64,000 nt of DNA, taken from Erythrocercus mccallii. Its lineage: Eukaryota > Chordata > Aves > Passeriformes > Dicruridae. Shown piece after piece: positions 25,661-39,388 of this stretch. Position 1 is the first letter of the stretch, and each line of letters starts with the position of its first letter. The notes under the pieces were generated by a model that saw only the letters and a program-made list of their open reading frames with translations, ran no database searches and was not told the origin of the DNA. The stretch lies in the NCBI GenBank assembly GCA_013397435.1, contig VZRG01001045.1, positions 65,549-129,548 of the forward strand. Reading direction: 5' to 3'. A program made the position numbers and the translations under genes.

Positions 25661-28600
25661 AGCAGTTGTCCACTATGAACTTTCTAGAACATAACTAGCA
25701 AATAATTTTTAAAAAACCAACTTGTTTCTGTGCACCACATACAAAATACCCTAGGTACATTTCAAAACAGTAAGAAAACTAGATGAATAAATTGAAGATG
25801 GGGTAAGATGGAAAGCTATAACCAGCATAATCACACCACTGCTTTCATGGCACACTGAGCGATTTTCCCCTAAGACAGCAGAGTAGAGATGAATGTAACA
25901 GGGTAGGCTTCAGTGGGACAAAGGACAGACCTGCTTATGTGCTCTGGAAGGTTACATTGTAAAAGGCAGTGTGAAAGACGGCATGGCCAAGTTTGAGCAA
26001 GATAACAAAAAACCAACAAATTACTTTGATTACCTGATAGAACAAAGCAAGATCAAAAAATGCAACTTAAAGAGGCAAAGGCAAGTAGGCAGTAGCAAAG
26101 ACACATCAATTTTGATACATGGGAGAGTTTCAACTAAACACTGATAAAATACAGGAAACTAAAGGAAAGGTGTTACATAATCTAAAAAATAAACAGAAAC
26201 TATGATTATTTCTAGCAAAACCAGATTTGTAATGAAATGTGTTCAAGTGAGAAGAAAACTGAACCCAAGGAGGTACAAGGAGGAGGGATCTCCTCACTAA
26301 GGGAAATTCATATTGTTTAAGTAACTTTTAAAAGATTAAAGAAATTTTTGTATTTAATGTCCAAGAGAGAAAGAAATTAAATCTTTTTTAAAATTGAAGA
26401 TTCACAAGATGAAAAACTCTTCACTTGACTTGAGAAACTTTTGCAAAGAGAAATTTTCTGGGGGAGAGGAAACCAATGACAGGTTAAAGCAAATAATGAT
26501 ATGATTTCTTTTCACCTTCACCAAAAGCCTTTTTTTTTTCCTTCTTCACTGCTAACCTACCTTATCCTGACTTCGCCTATTGTAACAAAAAAATTCATTC
26601 AGCAGAAACTATTCCCACCTTATACAATGCCTTAGAAAACTGGTGTCAAACAATACAGTCTGCTGAAATTACTGATGTTAAGTCAACCACCAATCAATTA
26701 CATTTGAAACCTGCTGTCAGTTCACCTGCCAAAAAAGCTGTGATTTGCTAAATATGCTTGTCATTTTCCTTCAAACAGAATTCCCAAAACGTGTGTGTTT
26801 TAAAACTGCATACTAGAATAATGACACAGGGACTTCTGCACAAAAATCAACAGCACCATAAGCCTACAATGTTTTCTCAGTAAAGAGCAGAGAAACAACC
26901 CAGCAGTCCCTTGAGAACTACAGGATCCAAATCTTTCAGCTGAATAGCTGAGAGCTCAGAGGTGCATTCAGGTTCTTACACACGGAGCTGGATGGTGGTC
27001 ATGTGGGCTGCAAGGATGTGGTTCTCCACGTTCTTATCTCCACAAAGGATAACCCAAAGTCAAAGAAATGTTAATAGGAACAAACAGAAACAAAACACAA
27101 ACAACACTGCTTCTTTTTCTTGCATAATGATTGTGAACTTAACACTTAATGCGTATAAATTGCTTTCTGTGTGGTAACCTTCTTCAGTCAAATAAAGAAA
27201 ATAATAATAACCTTCCTTTTCTCATACTAACTTTCTTGTTTGGGACACCACTAAGTGGACAAATAGATTAAATTTATATATATTCTAGATAATTGCATGC
27301 AATGTGTATCTGTTTGAAAATGCTAATATGTATTTTAATTATACATAGAATTTTCCCAAGGTTTATTGAAATATTTCACAGAACATAATGCAATGTAAAA
27401 ATGTAAATATTATTTAAGTTAATCTCTTTTACAGGCGCACATATTTCTATACATACGCACACACTTTTTAGGAGAAATTTATACTACAATTAGACTGCTC
27501 TTTTTGTATTTTTCTGCATTTTTACAATGCCATTATGAATAAACAAGGAGATGCTGAAAGTGAATGAAATGGTTCATACTCTACAGCTCCCCAAGGTGTT
27601 AAAGGACAGCAGAGCAGGAAATGAGCTAAGAAAAGCCCACTCTAACATTTAAATACTAGTTACAGCAGCACATAAGATTAAAAACTTCAAGTAGAAAAAA
27701 AGCCTATGGGAACATAATTAATAACTCATCTAGAGAAAACACATAGAAGAACATAAACAGTTTTAGAATTTCTCTTTTACAAAACATCACAAATGTAAGG
27801 TGAAACTCACTGCCCATTGGTTTTCTAAGTGCTGAGCCAAACAGGGAAAACTCTGAATGATTTCTCAGAAAGCAATAGTTTATCTAGAACATACAATAAG
27901 CTAGGCAAACTCCTAATTTCCCTTTGCAAGACAGAATATTGCTCAATTAGCAGTTTTCTACCTAAAGTCTCCTTCTACACCCATTTTGTAGGTAAACAGC
28001 ATAAATTTCTTTCTTGTACTGAGTGAAGCTTCTCACAATTTGCCTGAAGTTCAAAAAGTCATCCCATTTTTGCCCAGATAGCACAGCATGGACTTGATAA
28101 TTTTCTCCTGTCCAGCTGCAGCTCCATTTTCATCCCTGTTTCATCCCTGCTGCATCTCAAATTGCTGCAGTCCAACAAAGCCTACTATACTCAGCACAGA
28201 GCTTTTCCTGTATTCCATCAGTTAATGTCAAAGCACGGGACACATCTAAAACACATCTACTGCAGCAGCCTTGAGAAAGCAACTCAAATATACAGTCCAC
28301 TGTAATTCTTCCAAACACCACCCTGCACAACACATCCCAAGTGTATTGAATTCATATTGAATTGCCCACCCACCTGTGGCAATCGTGTTATCTAAGTCAT
28401 TCCACATCACCACAAATGGAGGAACAAACCATGGGTATGAAAGAAGACATAAAAAGGCAATTTAAAGAGCAATTCGTCCAAAATACCATGTAAATATACA
28501 TGAGAGTTAAGGGTCAAACACCAGATAAGGACCAAATTAAAAAAAATTGGCATTCCATGCTCACAAAAAGACATTCCAATAGCATTTTCTTTCATGTCTC

Positions 28601-31600
28601 TTTTCCTCTGCACAGCTCAATGTGTTTCAAACAACCTAAAGAAATAAAATTGGGAGGCGGGGGAGGAGTATAATCAAAATTAATTAGTGACCTAAAATAA
28701 ATTTATGCCCAAAATTCACTATTACATTCATCTACTGTGAGTTCTGCACACAACACAGACCACCAGATTCCACAAAGTAGCACTGAAATTCAATCAATAT
28801 CTTTAGAGGGCTCTGTTGAAAAGCCTTACAGCCTGGAAGGTCTAAGCAACACATCAAACAAAGCCATTAGATTTCTCTGATTGCAATTACAACCAACACC
28901 AGAGAATTTTATCTACAAACAGCCACTTTTAAATAAAAAGGAAATGCAAAGCTAGTGATCTGAATCCTGCTCACTGACATATGACTTGCAGTTTCATTCA
29001 GAACTTAAAGACTGATAAACAGTCACAAGTTACAAATTTCGAATCTTTTGGTGAATGCATACCTTTATTCTTTTTTCTTCTCCTCTTCTGCCTTTTCATG
29101 AATCCTTATTCAAAAGTGACACATTTGTTCAGTTCAGGGAGATTCTTCTCTCTGGAGGGGAAATAATTTTTATCAGTAAGACTCCCTGGTGATCAGGTAG
29201 ACTTGGAACTGCTGTTAATCAGCCTTTTTGACACGGTACCTTGAATAGCACTTCCCATGATGCTTTGTGTGCCTACCTTAATTCTTTCCTTTTGAACTCA
29301 CCATGACTTATAGGTGTCTTTTTTTCCTTTTGTGTGTCTGAAGTTATCCCTCTATTAACTTTAATTGGAAAGGTACCTTTTGTTCCCATAGAGTAGTCAT
29401 ATACTAACCACTGAACTCCCTAGGCTCAAATTTCAGGGGCAGCAAGAGTTCAGTTTTCTGACAACTCATAAAAAAAAATCTGGAGGAAAAAATTGATGTC
29501 TTTTTTTTTGTTAATAACATAAATTATGTTTACAGTAAAGATGAACTGTTGCATCCGTTTATACCAGCATACAGAGGATTCTGCTGGAAGTCACAGTGAG
29601 TTCAAACGAAAGGAATTAAGGGCAGACATATAGAACATCACAGAACTCTGACCCTTGCCATCTGCAAACCCTATTGAAAGGCATGGTGCTAAAAATAAAT
29701 AAATAAATAGCCTTTTTCTGAGGCACTGGGAGAAATGTAGGTTCTTTCATAAAGGCAGAAGCAACAAAGCTTTTTTTTCCTGTAGACTTGTGCCTCTCTC
29801 TCACAGTACCACTGTTGGCAAGGGAGAGGGGACACATCCAGACCAGCCTGCACCTCACTGCGCTCCAGTTAGCTCCACAGGACACCTGAGTGGGATGGCC
29901 AGACCATTACCAAGCACAATATGCTAAAACTGAGTTCCCATCTTTCTCTCAGTATTTGCTCTCATGTGGGGCCTGTCCACCAACCAAGTTTTTTACAATT
30001 AATTTGTCAGAGCTTCTGGGACCTGCTGCTCTTCTGGGTCTAGACAGAGCTGTGCAAAAGCTCTAAATGTTTCTGCAAAGTGACAGGCATATATTTTGGA
30101 TATAACATATTTCTCTAAGAAAGCCAGCTAAAAGTAAAATATCCTCTTGCACTTTATTGCCCATTCAAGAGATTTGTTCTCATCTACTTCATAGCCTAGT
30201 CATGGTCACAAAATGCTAAAGAAAAAAGATGTTCCACATTGGGCTCTGAATCAGAAGCTATGTTTGAACCTTCCCTGAAAGCTGAGTTTCATCACCTTCG
30301 TGCTGTTCAGCTGTTTGTATCCACAGAATATGACCCAATCCTCTTGATTTTCTTTGTTCCAAAAAAAGAATTTGGACTGAGGAGGACCAGGGCAGCAATA
30401 CATCCAATTTTCCTATCCCACAGCTTCAGAAGACCCTGAGTTAAAGCAGCAACTACTACCCTGTCTGTACTGACAGAAGAAAAAAACCCACCAGTTCTAT
30501 GTTAAGGATTAGCACCTCAATTTTGATATGAAAGTGATGCCCGAGGAGGAAAGACTGCTGGAGTCTCCCCTTCCTGAAGGACTGGCTAGCCTCATGCAGC
30601 AGCTACAGCAATGAATTCCGAAAGAAAATTAGATGGAAAAGTTTGAGGGTCAAGGACATCACTTCAGGACAAAAAGAGACTCAACTTGGGGAAAATAATG
30701 TATTTTATTGCCAATTAAAATAGAGTTGGATGCTGAGACAAAAATTAAATGACCACGTTGCTACCATCCACTCCTTTTCCCAAGCTTGTCTTCTCTCCTG
30801 ACTACTCTACTCCCCTACCCCTGAGGGGTCCTGTAGTCAGCCCAGGGCTGTGCCCATCTGTACCCAGCACAGGGCAACCCTACCTTACCCCACCCACACC
30901 CCTGTGGCTGCCACTAGAACCTGTTCCCAGCCCAGGGCTACTCTGAAGAGCAACACAACAGCCAGCATCCTTTTGGGGCAAATGGTATCATCAGGCCATC
31001 AGCCACTGACCCTGGGGAACCATGGGATGCCCAGCAGCCCCCAGGCAAGGCTGGTCCCAGCCCACCTCACCTGCCAGCACTCAGGTTGCTCCTGGCACAC
31101 ATGGTTAGTCTGCTGACAGAAAGCAGCACATGCACAGAAACTGCAGTTCATAGAACCACTGTGTCATTTTCTCTTTTCCTACCCAAAAAGATAGTACAAA
31201 TAGAGCCTTCCTTACCATATAAACAAATTTTTTTTGGAGGGGAAAAATCCTAGGCAGCAGATTTTCCCAGCGTGATTCAATTTGTTGGGGAAGTTTCTGG
31301 GAAGACAGCCTTGCAAGAATTTTGGCCTTTAGGTCTGAAGTAACTGGCAATAATAAAAATTCAATTAAAATGACCATTGAGCTAAAAGAAGATTCTCCAA
31401 GCCACAGCACCAGCAGCCTTCTCCTCTGGGACTGCAAGGCTGCCTGGTACTGGCTCCAAAATTAGTTCATCTTCATCCCTCTGACTGCCAAATTGCCTCC
31501 CTTCCCAGCTGAGGCAGCACATTGAGGAGATGTGCACAGGGACTGCTTAAAAGCAAAGCCAGCCCCTCCAGCCCCAAGAGCAGCCACTTGAACACAAGCA

Positions 31601-31851
31601 ATTGTGGAAATAGTTTTTGCTACATATTCTTTGGGCTTAAGGGGAAATCAAGCTCTGCCATTAGGCAAGAAAAGGAAGCAAGCCCCTAGCAGAGGTCACT
31701 GACAGGACCTGTGCTGTCATGCCCTGATGGCAGTGGTGTCATACACAGCTCTGATCTGCACCAGCTGGTTCCTTGGGTGCCAGTGGTAGTCAGCCCAGCA
31801 CCCAAGTGCTAACTGCTGCGTCTGTGAGAAATGTTCAAAAAATGATGTGTG
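25661..31851. other. No gene recognised
   Basis: Mostly AT-rich sequence with short frames. An AATA tetranucleotide run lies near 29690-29708. The 30.75-31.1 kb part is C-rich with repeated CCAGCCCAGGGCT-like words and several overlapping frames. It could be a decayed repeat or simply GC-rich filler, and I cannot assign it. Confidence 0.5.
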
Positions 31852-31968
31852 TGTGGATGTGGCACTTTGGGAAGTGTTGGTGGCTTGGTGGGGCACATGG
31901 TACTGGGCTAATGGTTGGATTTCCATGACCTAAGAGGTCTTTTCCAAACTTAATGAACCTGTGATTCT
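31852..31968 (+). mobile_element. CR1 LINE 3' end, plus strand
   Basis: The stretch reads 'GGATGTGGCACTTTGGGAAG', then 'GGGCTAATGGTTGGATTTCC', then 'GACCTAAGAGGTCTTTTCCA' and 'AACTTAATGAACCTGTGATTCT'. This is the standard order of the avian CR1 3' UTR, which ends in 'agaggtcttttccaaccttaatgattctatgattct'. The terminal octamer-type repeat is reduced to a single GTGATTCT. The match is good, so this copy is younger than the one at 24.8 kb. Homologous sequence may extend further left, but I could not follow it. Confidence 0.85.
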
Positions 31969-33670
31969 CCCTCCCTTCCCATCCCACCTTCGTCACCAAC
32001 TTGCAAGCCAGGCACCAAAGAAAAGACAACTAACTTACCTAGGGTGATCATCTAAAGAAGGCAGAGAATGTCTCACAGGTACAAAAATCCTTGCAGGCAC
32101 TGGCAGCCCCCACTCCCCTCCAGCTCCACAGGCTTGTCTTTGAAACAGCCTGATGACTGATTATGGGAATGTTCCCCATGCGGTACCCCCACACCATGAC
32201 ATCTCAATCATACTTCCATTTCTTTTTCAAAGTAAAAAATGTTTTTTCTGGCGTGGTATGTTTATCAGTGAGTCTGAGCTAGTTATCTGCACAGGTTTAC
32301 GGTATGGAGCCTAGAACCGTTAGATTTTTATCACGTCTTATGAAAATCATACATAGCTTACTCTTGTAGCTGTATATTACAAGGGAATCATGCACAGAGA
32401 GACTGGTTCTCCTTAGATTACTATCTCTGAATTGATGCTGTATGAGGCACAACTGCTTAAAAAGTTATAACTGATGTAATTTTTGCCATTACAGGTAATT
32501 TATGGCTCCTGTGTGTCTGACTTGTCAAATCTTCTTACAGACACCAAACAGAATCTGTTTGTCATATGCATTTATCTAACACTTGCTCCTCTGCAAGCTT
32601 CAAAAACGCAATAGTTATTCTTTTTTTGGGTGTCAATTTTCTCCTATATGACTTGCCTCTTAGTCCTTGTAAATGTCCTCCTAATGCAAAATGCAGGGGT
32701 GCTTCAGCAGCAAATAAGAGCAATGACTTCTTCTCTAGAGGAATTTTTAAAAGAGATTTTTTTTCCTAAGCAGGGCTCCAGTCCTTCAGAGAGGTCTGAA
32801 ATCATGCACACAGGTGCTTTAAAGCTCCAACTGTTCTTCAAACCTTACTACATTATTTTCCCCTTGACTTTACATAACTCTGAGCTGATCTCTGCTGTTG
32901 TGAAAGAAATCCTTCAGGAAGAAGGATTTCTCCTTCTCCTGGAGAACAAAATACCCTTTTGTTGAATAAGGCACAGGGATATACAATCAGGTGTACATCC
33001 TCAGCTCCTGCCTCTACATCTGCCTCCACCTCAGGGCCAAACCCTCATATCCTTCCGTGTCTCATCTCACGTTGCTGGAAGTCATATTCTGCCTTACACA
33101 CTTGCGGCTATACCCCAACCATTCACTGGATGACAAAAGCTGTGACATTTTCTTGTTTACTCTGCCCAGATCTCACAGCAAATGGAGCAGGTGTAAAGGC
33201 AGGCAGGGAGGTGCAGGAGAGCGCAGTGACAACAGCCCCAGGGCTGCACAGGGGAACACAGAGCTCTACCCACACTCTGCTTTCTGCTGTGCAGACCCCT
33301 TGGGGTTACAACAGCTCCAAGGGCATGCACAACAGAGGCAAAATGCTTGCCAGATAACAGGGAGGAGGGTCACTTATCATGAGGTCTGGTGATTTTGAGA
33401 AGTGCCAGTCTTGACGAACCTCTCCAGTAGAGCTGAGATGGGAAAGGCTGTTGAAAGGACTCACTTCATCCTGTTTGCCCAAGCAAGGAACACCTGGAGA
33501 TGAAAGGACGTGCTTCTGTATCAGGCACAAGAATCTCGAGGCTAACAGAGTTCAGCTGTAATGTTATTCAGTGCCACGTGTCCCCACCAGCCAGGCACAC
33601 AGGGTGCCTGTGAAAGGAGCCCCAGAGGGGCTGAGCAAGAGAAGGATCTCGGCTCCTGCTTTCCTTGCAG
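31969..33670. other. No gene recognised; GC rises towards 33.0-33.7 kb
   Basis: The left part is ordinary. From about 32.96 kb the sequence becomes GC-richer and holds several overlapping frames of 60-133 codons. None has a recognisable domain. The 33.55-33.67 kb part leads into the candidate exon at 33671-33760 with a long pyrimidine-rich tract. Confidence 0.4.
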
Positions 33671-33760
33671 CACCACAGTGCTCCCCAGCCCACGGGACTC
33701 GGTGCTGGTGGGTCCACGCAGCTGCCACCCCACTATGCCCTCGGATTCTTATGTGAAAAG
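33671..33760 (+). CDS. Candidate internal exon (90 nt) flanked by good splice sites
   Basis: A pyrimidine-rich acceptor (CTGCTTTCCTTGCAG) ends at 33670, and a strong donor (AAAAG then GTAAGG) starts at 33761. The 90 bases between are open in two of three frames. One reads TTVLPSPRDSVLVGPRS and then CHPTMPSDSYVK, containing an ATG at 33735 with A at -3, so this could instead be a first coding exon. I do not recognise the peptide and no partner exon was found. Local CpG content is higher than in the surroundings. Splice-like pairs around short open stretches do occur by chance, so this is only a candidate. Confidence 0.25.
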
Positions 33761-34048
33761 GTAAGGAGCCCAGCAGCACTCAGACACACTCGTGTTTCAC
33801 ATTTATGGACCTTCTACCCATTCTGCTGTCAGAAGGGCTGCGTTTGTCAATGGCTATGAAGTGTGAAGTGTCTGGAAACACAGCACGTTCACTGTGGAGG
33901 AAAGAACTTCACAGAAGAGCTTTGCCAGCTTAACTCTACATTTGGTTTTTCCTTTCAGTCAGGTATGAAATGGCAGGACACGCTTAAGCAGGCAGTACAA
34001 TAGGAATCCTAGAGAGAAATAAATAAAATAAATAAATAAGTATTAAAC

Positions 34049-34545
34049 TGTCGTCTCGTGCCTGGTGATATGACATTTAACAGAGGTATGACATAAACAC
34101 CAGGGTCCTAGAGTCCTAAGCGGTCGCCGCTGGTCAGTGTAATAGGGAGCGAAGTGGGTTTCACATGCAGTCTGAGATTTCTTTACTCACATCACGTGAC
34201 TCGAACACAGTGCAGAGGTGAAGGCAGGGAACAAAGGCTGTACCATGAGTTTTAAGGGACAGAATTAGGGTGGAGTTTGGGGTCAAAGGGTCAATAGCGA
34301 TAAGACCAGGGAACGGCAGAAAGTGAAGTTTACAAAACATAAAACCAATAGAGAGGCTAATATGAAGAGATTTATACAAACAGACCAATGAAGCCTCGAA
34401 GAATAGGAGTTTCCCCAAGGAGCAGTCTAGGCAGGGGCTGGTACTAGGAAGAATTGTCAGGGAACATTCAGGAATAGGGGTAGGTATCAGGGAATACAAC
34501 AACCCAGGCTAAACTACCACCCCGGGGTGGGGAAGGAATAAACCA
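34049..34545 (-). mobile_element. Probable solo LTR of an endogenous retrovirus-type element
   Basis: This 497-bp segment differs from its AT-rich, CpG-poor surroundings in having more CpG and GC. It begins TGTCGTCTCG and ends AATAAACCA on the plus strand, so both strands have the TG...CA termini of an LTR. On the minus strand a TATA box (GTATAAA, plus-strand 34371-34377) sits about 170 bases in, with an ATTGG (inverted CCAAT) just upstream. An AGTAAA hexamer (a polyadenylation-signal variant) and a CG-rich R/U5-like part follow. The heptamer TATTAAA occurs just outside both ends (34041-34047 and 34551-34557), but offset by one and five bases, so it is not a clean target duplication. No primer-binding site or internal gene follows, hence solo. 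An old non-LTR element cannot be fully excluded. Confidence 0.5.
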
Positions 34546-37500
34546 TAGGGTATTAAAACACAAAATTACACACTGTAACAGTAAACAGATAGAATTTATT
34601 TATTCAATAATAAATAATAAATTCTTATTTAAGTAATAATAACAAATGGAATTAGAAGAACTACACTTTGTTGAAGGCAAAGTCCTTTGAGTAAATTGAC
34701 TGAAATTTCTATCTTCTCTAACACATCATTTTTGACAGGGTTTACAGTACAGAGGATTTGTGCAGCAAACAGGAAATATTCTGAAAAAGTACAAATAACT
34801 CCTCAAACATATATACAGAACCGGATATTTGTGCAATTATACACAAAACTTAGAGTTCTTAAGATCTAAGGATTTGCCCCAATAATACAATATGTGTTTG
34901 AGAGATGCCAGTCTTTGATTCAAAAACATCTAACGCTTTGCAAAAGCTGTTCCTAATATGAGGGGCGATTTTGGTCTTGCCAATTGCTTGACATGATTTT
35001 AATGTCAGGTAGAATTAGAGACTGGCAATAAACTGTAAATTGCTGATGCAATATGCTGACATTATATATGAGTTACATGTATGACTACAGAAGCTGCAGA
35101 AACCCGTTAGTTGCAAAACAACACTAACAGCCTCATAATAATTATATAAGTAGCATCCTGTTGGAAATATTGCCCAGTTCTGTAGACATTTTGCATCCAC
35201 ATTTTGAATCTTTCTAGACTGTTTGAAAAGAGTTACAGTATATTTATTCAAAAATCATTAAAATCCTAATAAGTGTAATAATAAATAATTTGCTTCTTCA
35301 CAGATTAATTTTAACACTGACTTATTTTACCACGCTGATAAAATCTATCCCAATCTCAAATATTATTCAAACTGCCTCAGGATCTGGCATCTCTTTTTTT
35401 CCCTAAGTTTGTTTTTAGTTTCTTTCTTTTCCTTCCAGTGTCTTAGATAAGGATCTCTCTTTATCTCTGCCCCAAGCTTTATGCTCTAACAGTGTTGAAT
35501 GGCATATCAGAGTCTATTTCTGAGTACTGGAACAATGTCTCTGACAATATGTATTAGTGTTCTGGCACTTTCCTCTAGAAGAAATTTTTATGTGCCTCAG
35601 ACAATAGACAGTGTCAGGGGATTTGGACAGACACTAAAGAAGAAAAGTATTTAGTCAATCTTCTCAGAAACCACTCCAGTACTGGACGCAGGAGTTGACA
35701 GCAGGCAGAAATACCAAGAGAGTCAACCACAAACTAGAAAGGAGCTCTAAGGTTGAAGATTTTATGAAACAGAGAGAATACTGTACTTCATCTGGACAGA
35801 TTTATCCATTCAACTAAGCAAATGCCAAAAGAAACACGGGCCCAAAAATCATGAGCCATTATAGTCAAGATACCAAAACCTGAAAAGAGTATGAAACAAT
35901 TTCACTGCCTATATCTGCATGATGCCTTCCTTTACAGTAAAATGTGAAGAAAAAAAAAGAAGAAAGGAAAAAGATAAGAAAGTATTTTTCATTTATGAGC
36001 ATAACTATATACTTACTAAGACTATCAACATGTGCTGGAAACACCTTCCTAAAATGAAAATATGTGGTTTATAAAAACATACCAAAGAAGGTGGTAGTGC
36101 TCTCATTCAGAGAGGATTGATTAAAGGAAATCCATGTGTTATGCCAGACAGGCATATGCCAGTTCTGTGATAGTGAAGCACAACAGTCCTGGATAATGGG
36201 CTTCATATGTATGGTAGGAATACTGACCGGAAATTATGCAGCTGGTAACACTGACTTAAACTGACAGCATTAATTTCAGAAAAATTTTATTGATGAGTTT
36301 TCACTCTAGAAAACTAATTGTAGGCTGCATGCAATCTTATGGCTGAGTGCTGTGCTGTTTTCTGTTCAGGATATGATCATCAGAAAGACCCTTTTAGATA
36401 TTTTGCAGACATCAACCATACAAGCTATTGATAGCCTTAGTAGCATTTGCCATCCATAACGTGGGGGTTTTTGATAGTAACAACTTCAGAAGCACAAAAC
36501 AGTGTGGCCTATTACAAATAATTTTCTCCTATTCACCAGTGATACATTTATAATTTTTCAACAGTCAGGAGGTCCAAATAATTTATTCTCTAAGCTTCCC
36601 ACAATTTACAGAACTATTTTGCATGCTATTACTGACACAATCCTTTGAGAAGCTGAACTTGTATTTAGGTTATGAATTTGGAGGAATTTCAGCTGCTTTA
36701 TTCACTAGTAGTGGTGAGGTGTCATTTTCTTCAAATTGTCAATTAAATCTACTGGAAAAATACATATAACCTTCCTATGAAATAGTACCTTTTTTGTAAA
36801 AAAACCTCAACAAACATTTCCATGAATTAATCCACTCTGTGGAGGTTAGATACCTTACTCTGAATGCACTTCTGTTTTAAATCAAGGTCTGTGCTCAATA
36901 CACTCATGCTCTATGAGGTCCAAGACAGTTGACTAAAATAAGTAATTTCAAATGTGCTTTGCAGAAATCTGTATGCAAAAGTTTATAATAGGAAATATGT
37001 GAATCTGATAACCAAAGAGTAAAACCTACTGATCCATGCCATCAACTGGAAGTGTTAATACATGCTACAAATCAATGCCTTCATATTAGTGACTAACACT
37101 TCAGCAACAATTTACCAGTAAAACAGACAGTGAAACTTCTGTCAACTCATTCCAGAATCATCATCTTGTGCATTAATACTACATGAGAACAGGATAACAG
37201 GAAATAAGGGAGAAAGACCAAATGGCAATGAAAGGCAGTGCCCCGCAGAGGATGTTCTCTCTGACCAAATCTCTGGATTTGAACTGTAGAAAAAGGTAAA
37301 AGGAGAATAAAAAGCGGTAAGAGCAACACTCATGCTTCAAGGCAGAAGCATTCTGACTTCATCCATTAAGTGAATTGTGATCTGTAAAGAGTAGTAATAA
37401 ATAATACCTTCCTTGCTAAAAATAATACCTTCCTTGCTTCCTTTTTCAAAGCTATCCAAATATTAACAAGTAACTGTCTGAAATATTAGCACAACCTTGG

Positions 37501-38985
37501 AGGTTTCTAGTAAGAGGAAGAGAAAGAACACCTCTTTTTAGCAGTCTTGTTACTCCTAGAGTCACATTGAAGAGACACGGTGCAGTCCCTCGCTCAAGCT
37601 TTGCGCTCAGAAGTGCATGACCACCTTGTCCCAAGATCCAACACAGGCTGTTGAACTCATCTGAACTGAGTAATTACAGCAGGTCTTCCTGCACCCTCCT
37701 GGTGCTGCACTGTGTTCCTTATACAGTGCAAACACACCTAGGGATATGCCACAGGGCAAATTTTGCCCCTGAACCTGTACTGGCAGATCCCAAAATCTTT
37801 CCACTGAGTGCCATGAATCTGAATGTCATTTTACAGGGGAAAAGCAACAAGAAGCATTTTTAAAGCCCTCTCCCATGGGAGAACTGTGCAAACAAGGAAT
37901 TTAAACTTTGTTACACCACTTTTCTCCAAATCTAGCTTGTGAACAATAGCCTGTTTTCACTTCAGAATGGTACATTTTCCACACAAAACCTGTTGTCTCC
38001 TTGCATCTATTAAAGCTGGAAGAGGCATAATTTACACCAAGCAGACAAGTCTTGGGCATTTTAAATCCCATCCATTCATCGTGAAGCTCCCTTTAAATAG
38101 TGCAGTTCCCATCAGGGGCTGGATAAATTTCTCCCAGCAATTAGCTACTTAACAATGACACTTCTCCCACTTCAACTCAAAAAAACAAAGCCGGTTCAGA
38201 GATCATGCAGAAACACCCTTCAAATTGAGAAAGTCCTTCCCTGACATGAAAGATAGAGGATCCAGAGGCTCACATATCAACTACTCAGTACCAAATTTTT
38301 ATACAAGTATCTGCATTTCATATTAACAACAACAAAAGAAAATCCCAATTATTCGGAGGGCTGTATTTCTTATATAAATAAAAAATGAGAAAAAGAAAGG
38401 GGATATAAAAGGTGAATCAATTATTAGCCTAAAGGTAAATACCCTGAGGATAGCTGTTAGCCCACTAACAGAATTTCAGATTGTTTCTATGTATTTGTTG
38501 TTTTGCTACTTGGAGAGGAAAGCTTAAAGAAAACTGAGTGGAGTTTGCCCCTTTTGCCTCACAGTGAACAGAAAATAGCACTATCTGTTATCTTCTGTGT
38601 CTGGCTAGTCACAGGCATCCAAGCATCAGATAATAAACTGCAATAATCATGAAGTTAGCCTAAAATCCACCTGATTTCCTAAATTCCAAGTACAATAAAG
38701 GCAAGTTTGGGTTGTCTGGATAGTTCTATTTTCAATTCTTATTCTTTTGACCTCTATAGTTCACTTTTCAAGCTGTTCTCTGCAAGGCTGAAGACTAACC
38801 ATTTATTTAATAGATCTGGATATCTAAAAGACCAGCTTCCAGCAAGAGCTGCTTACCACTCAGTTAAGCTGTATACAACTATCTCTATTTCCTGGGTTGC
38901 ACATTTTTGCATTACACAGACTTGTGATCCTGCAAAGATTTATTATAACCCCTCTGTTCACTTCAAGAGCTCTAAACGGTTTGAC
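34546..38985. other. No gene recognised
   Basis: AT-rich sequence. A small 21-bp-period direct duplication of AATAATACCTTCCTTGCT lies at 37400-37438. No domain-bearing frame, RNA gene or mobile element was seen. Confidence 0.55.
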
Positions 38986-39375
38986 TGAATTTCTCATTGG
39001 GGATTTGTCACAGGGCACAGAGCCTCTGCATGACCAGTGGGAGCAGGGCTGTGCCATGAGTGGATCAAATGAGGAAGAACAGGTGACACAGCACAGGCCA
39101 TGCCCTCACTGGCAGAGTGACAGTCCCACAGGGTCTGAGCACGTGACACAACCTGGAGGTTGAAGCAATGAATCTCACCAGCAGCCTCTGAACCAGACGA
39201 AGTAACCAAGCACATCCAAGGTCTGTCCAGCAGACAAGGGCAAGAGGTAGGATTGGAGACAGTACAGGGGTGCATCCAGAAGGCAAGGTCAGACATAAAC
39301 ATGCCCACAGCATAGTTCAGGCCAGGACTGGGTGCCAAGCCCTGAGCTGAAACTGGCCTCCCAGAGAGAGGGGAG
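38986..39375. other. GC-richer segment of unknown origin
   Basis: This 390-base stretch is richer in GC than its flanks and has repeated words such as AGGTGACACAG, AGCACGTGACACA, GGCAAGGTCAGACA and AGGCCAGGACTGGG. Frames on both strands stay open for 80-114 codons without a domain. It could be a decayed repeat or minisatellite, but I cannot name a family. Confidence 0.3.
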
Positions 39376-39388
39376 GTGCTGGTTAGGG

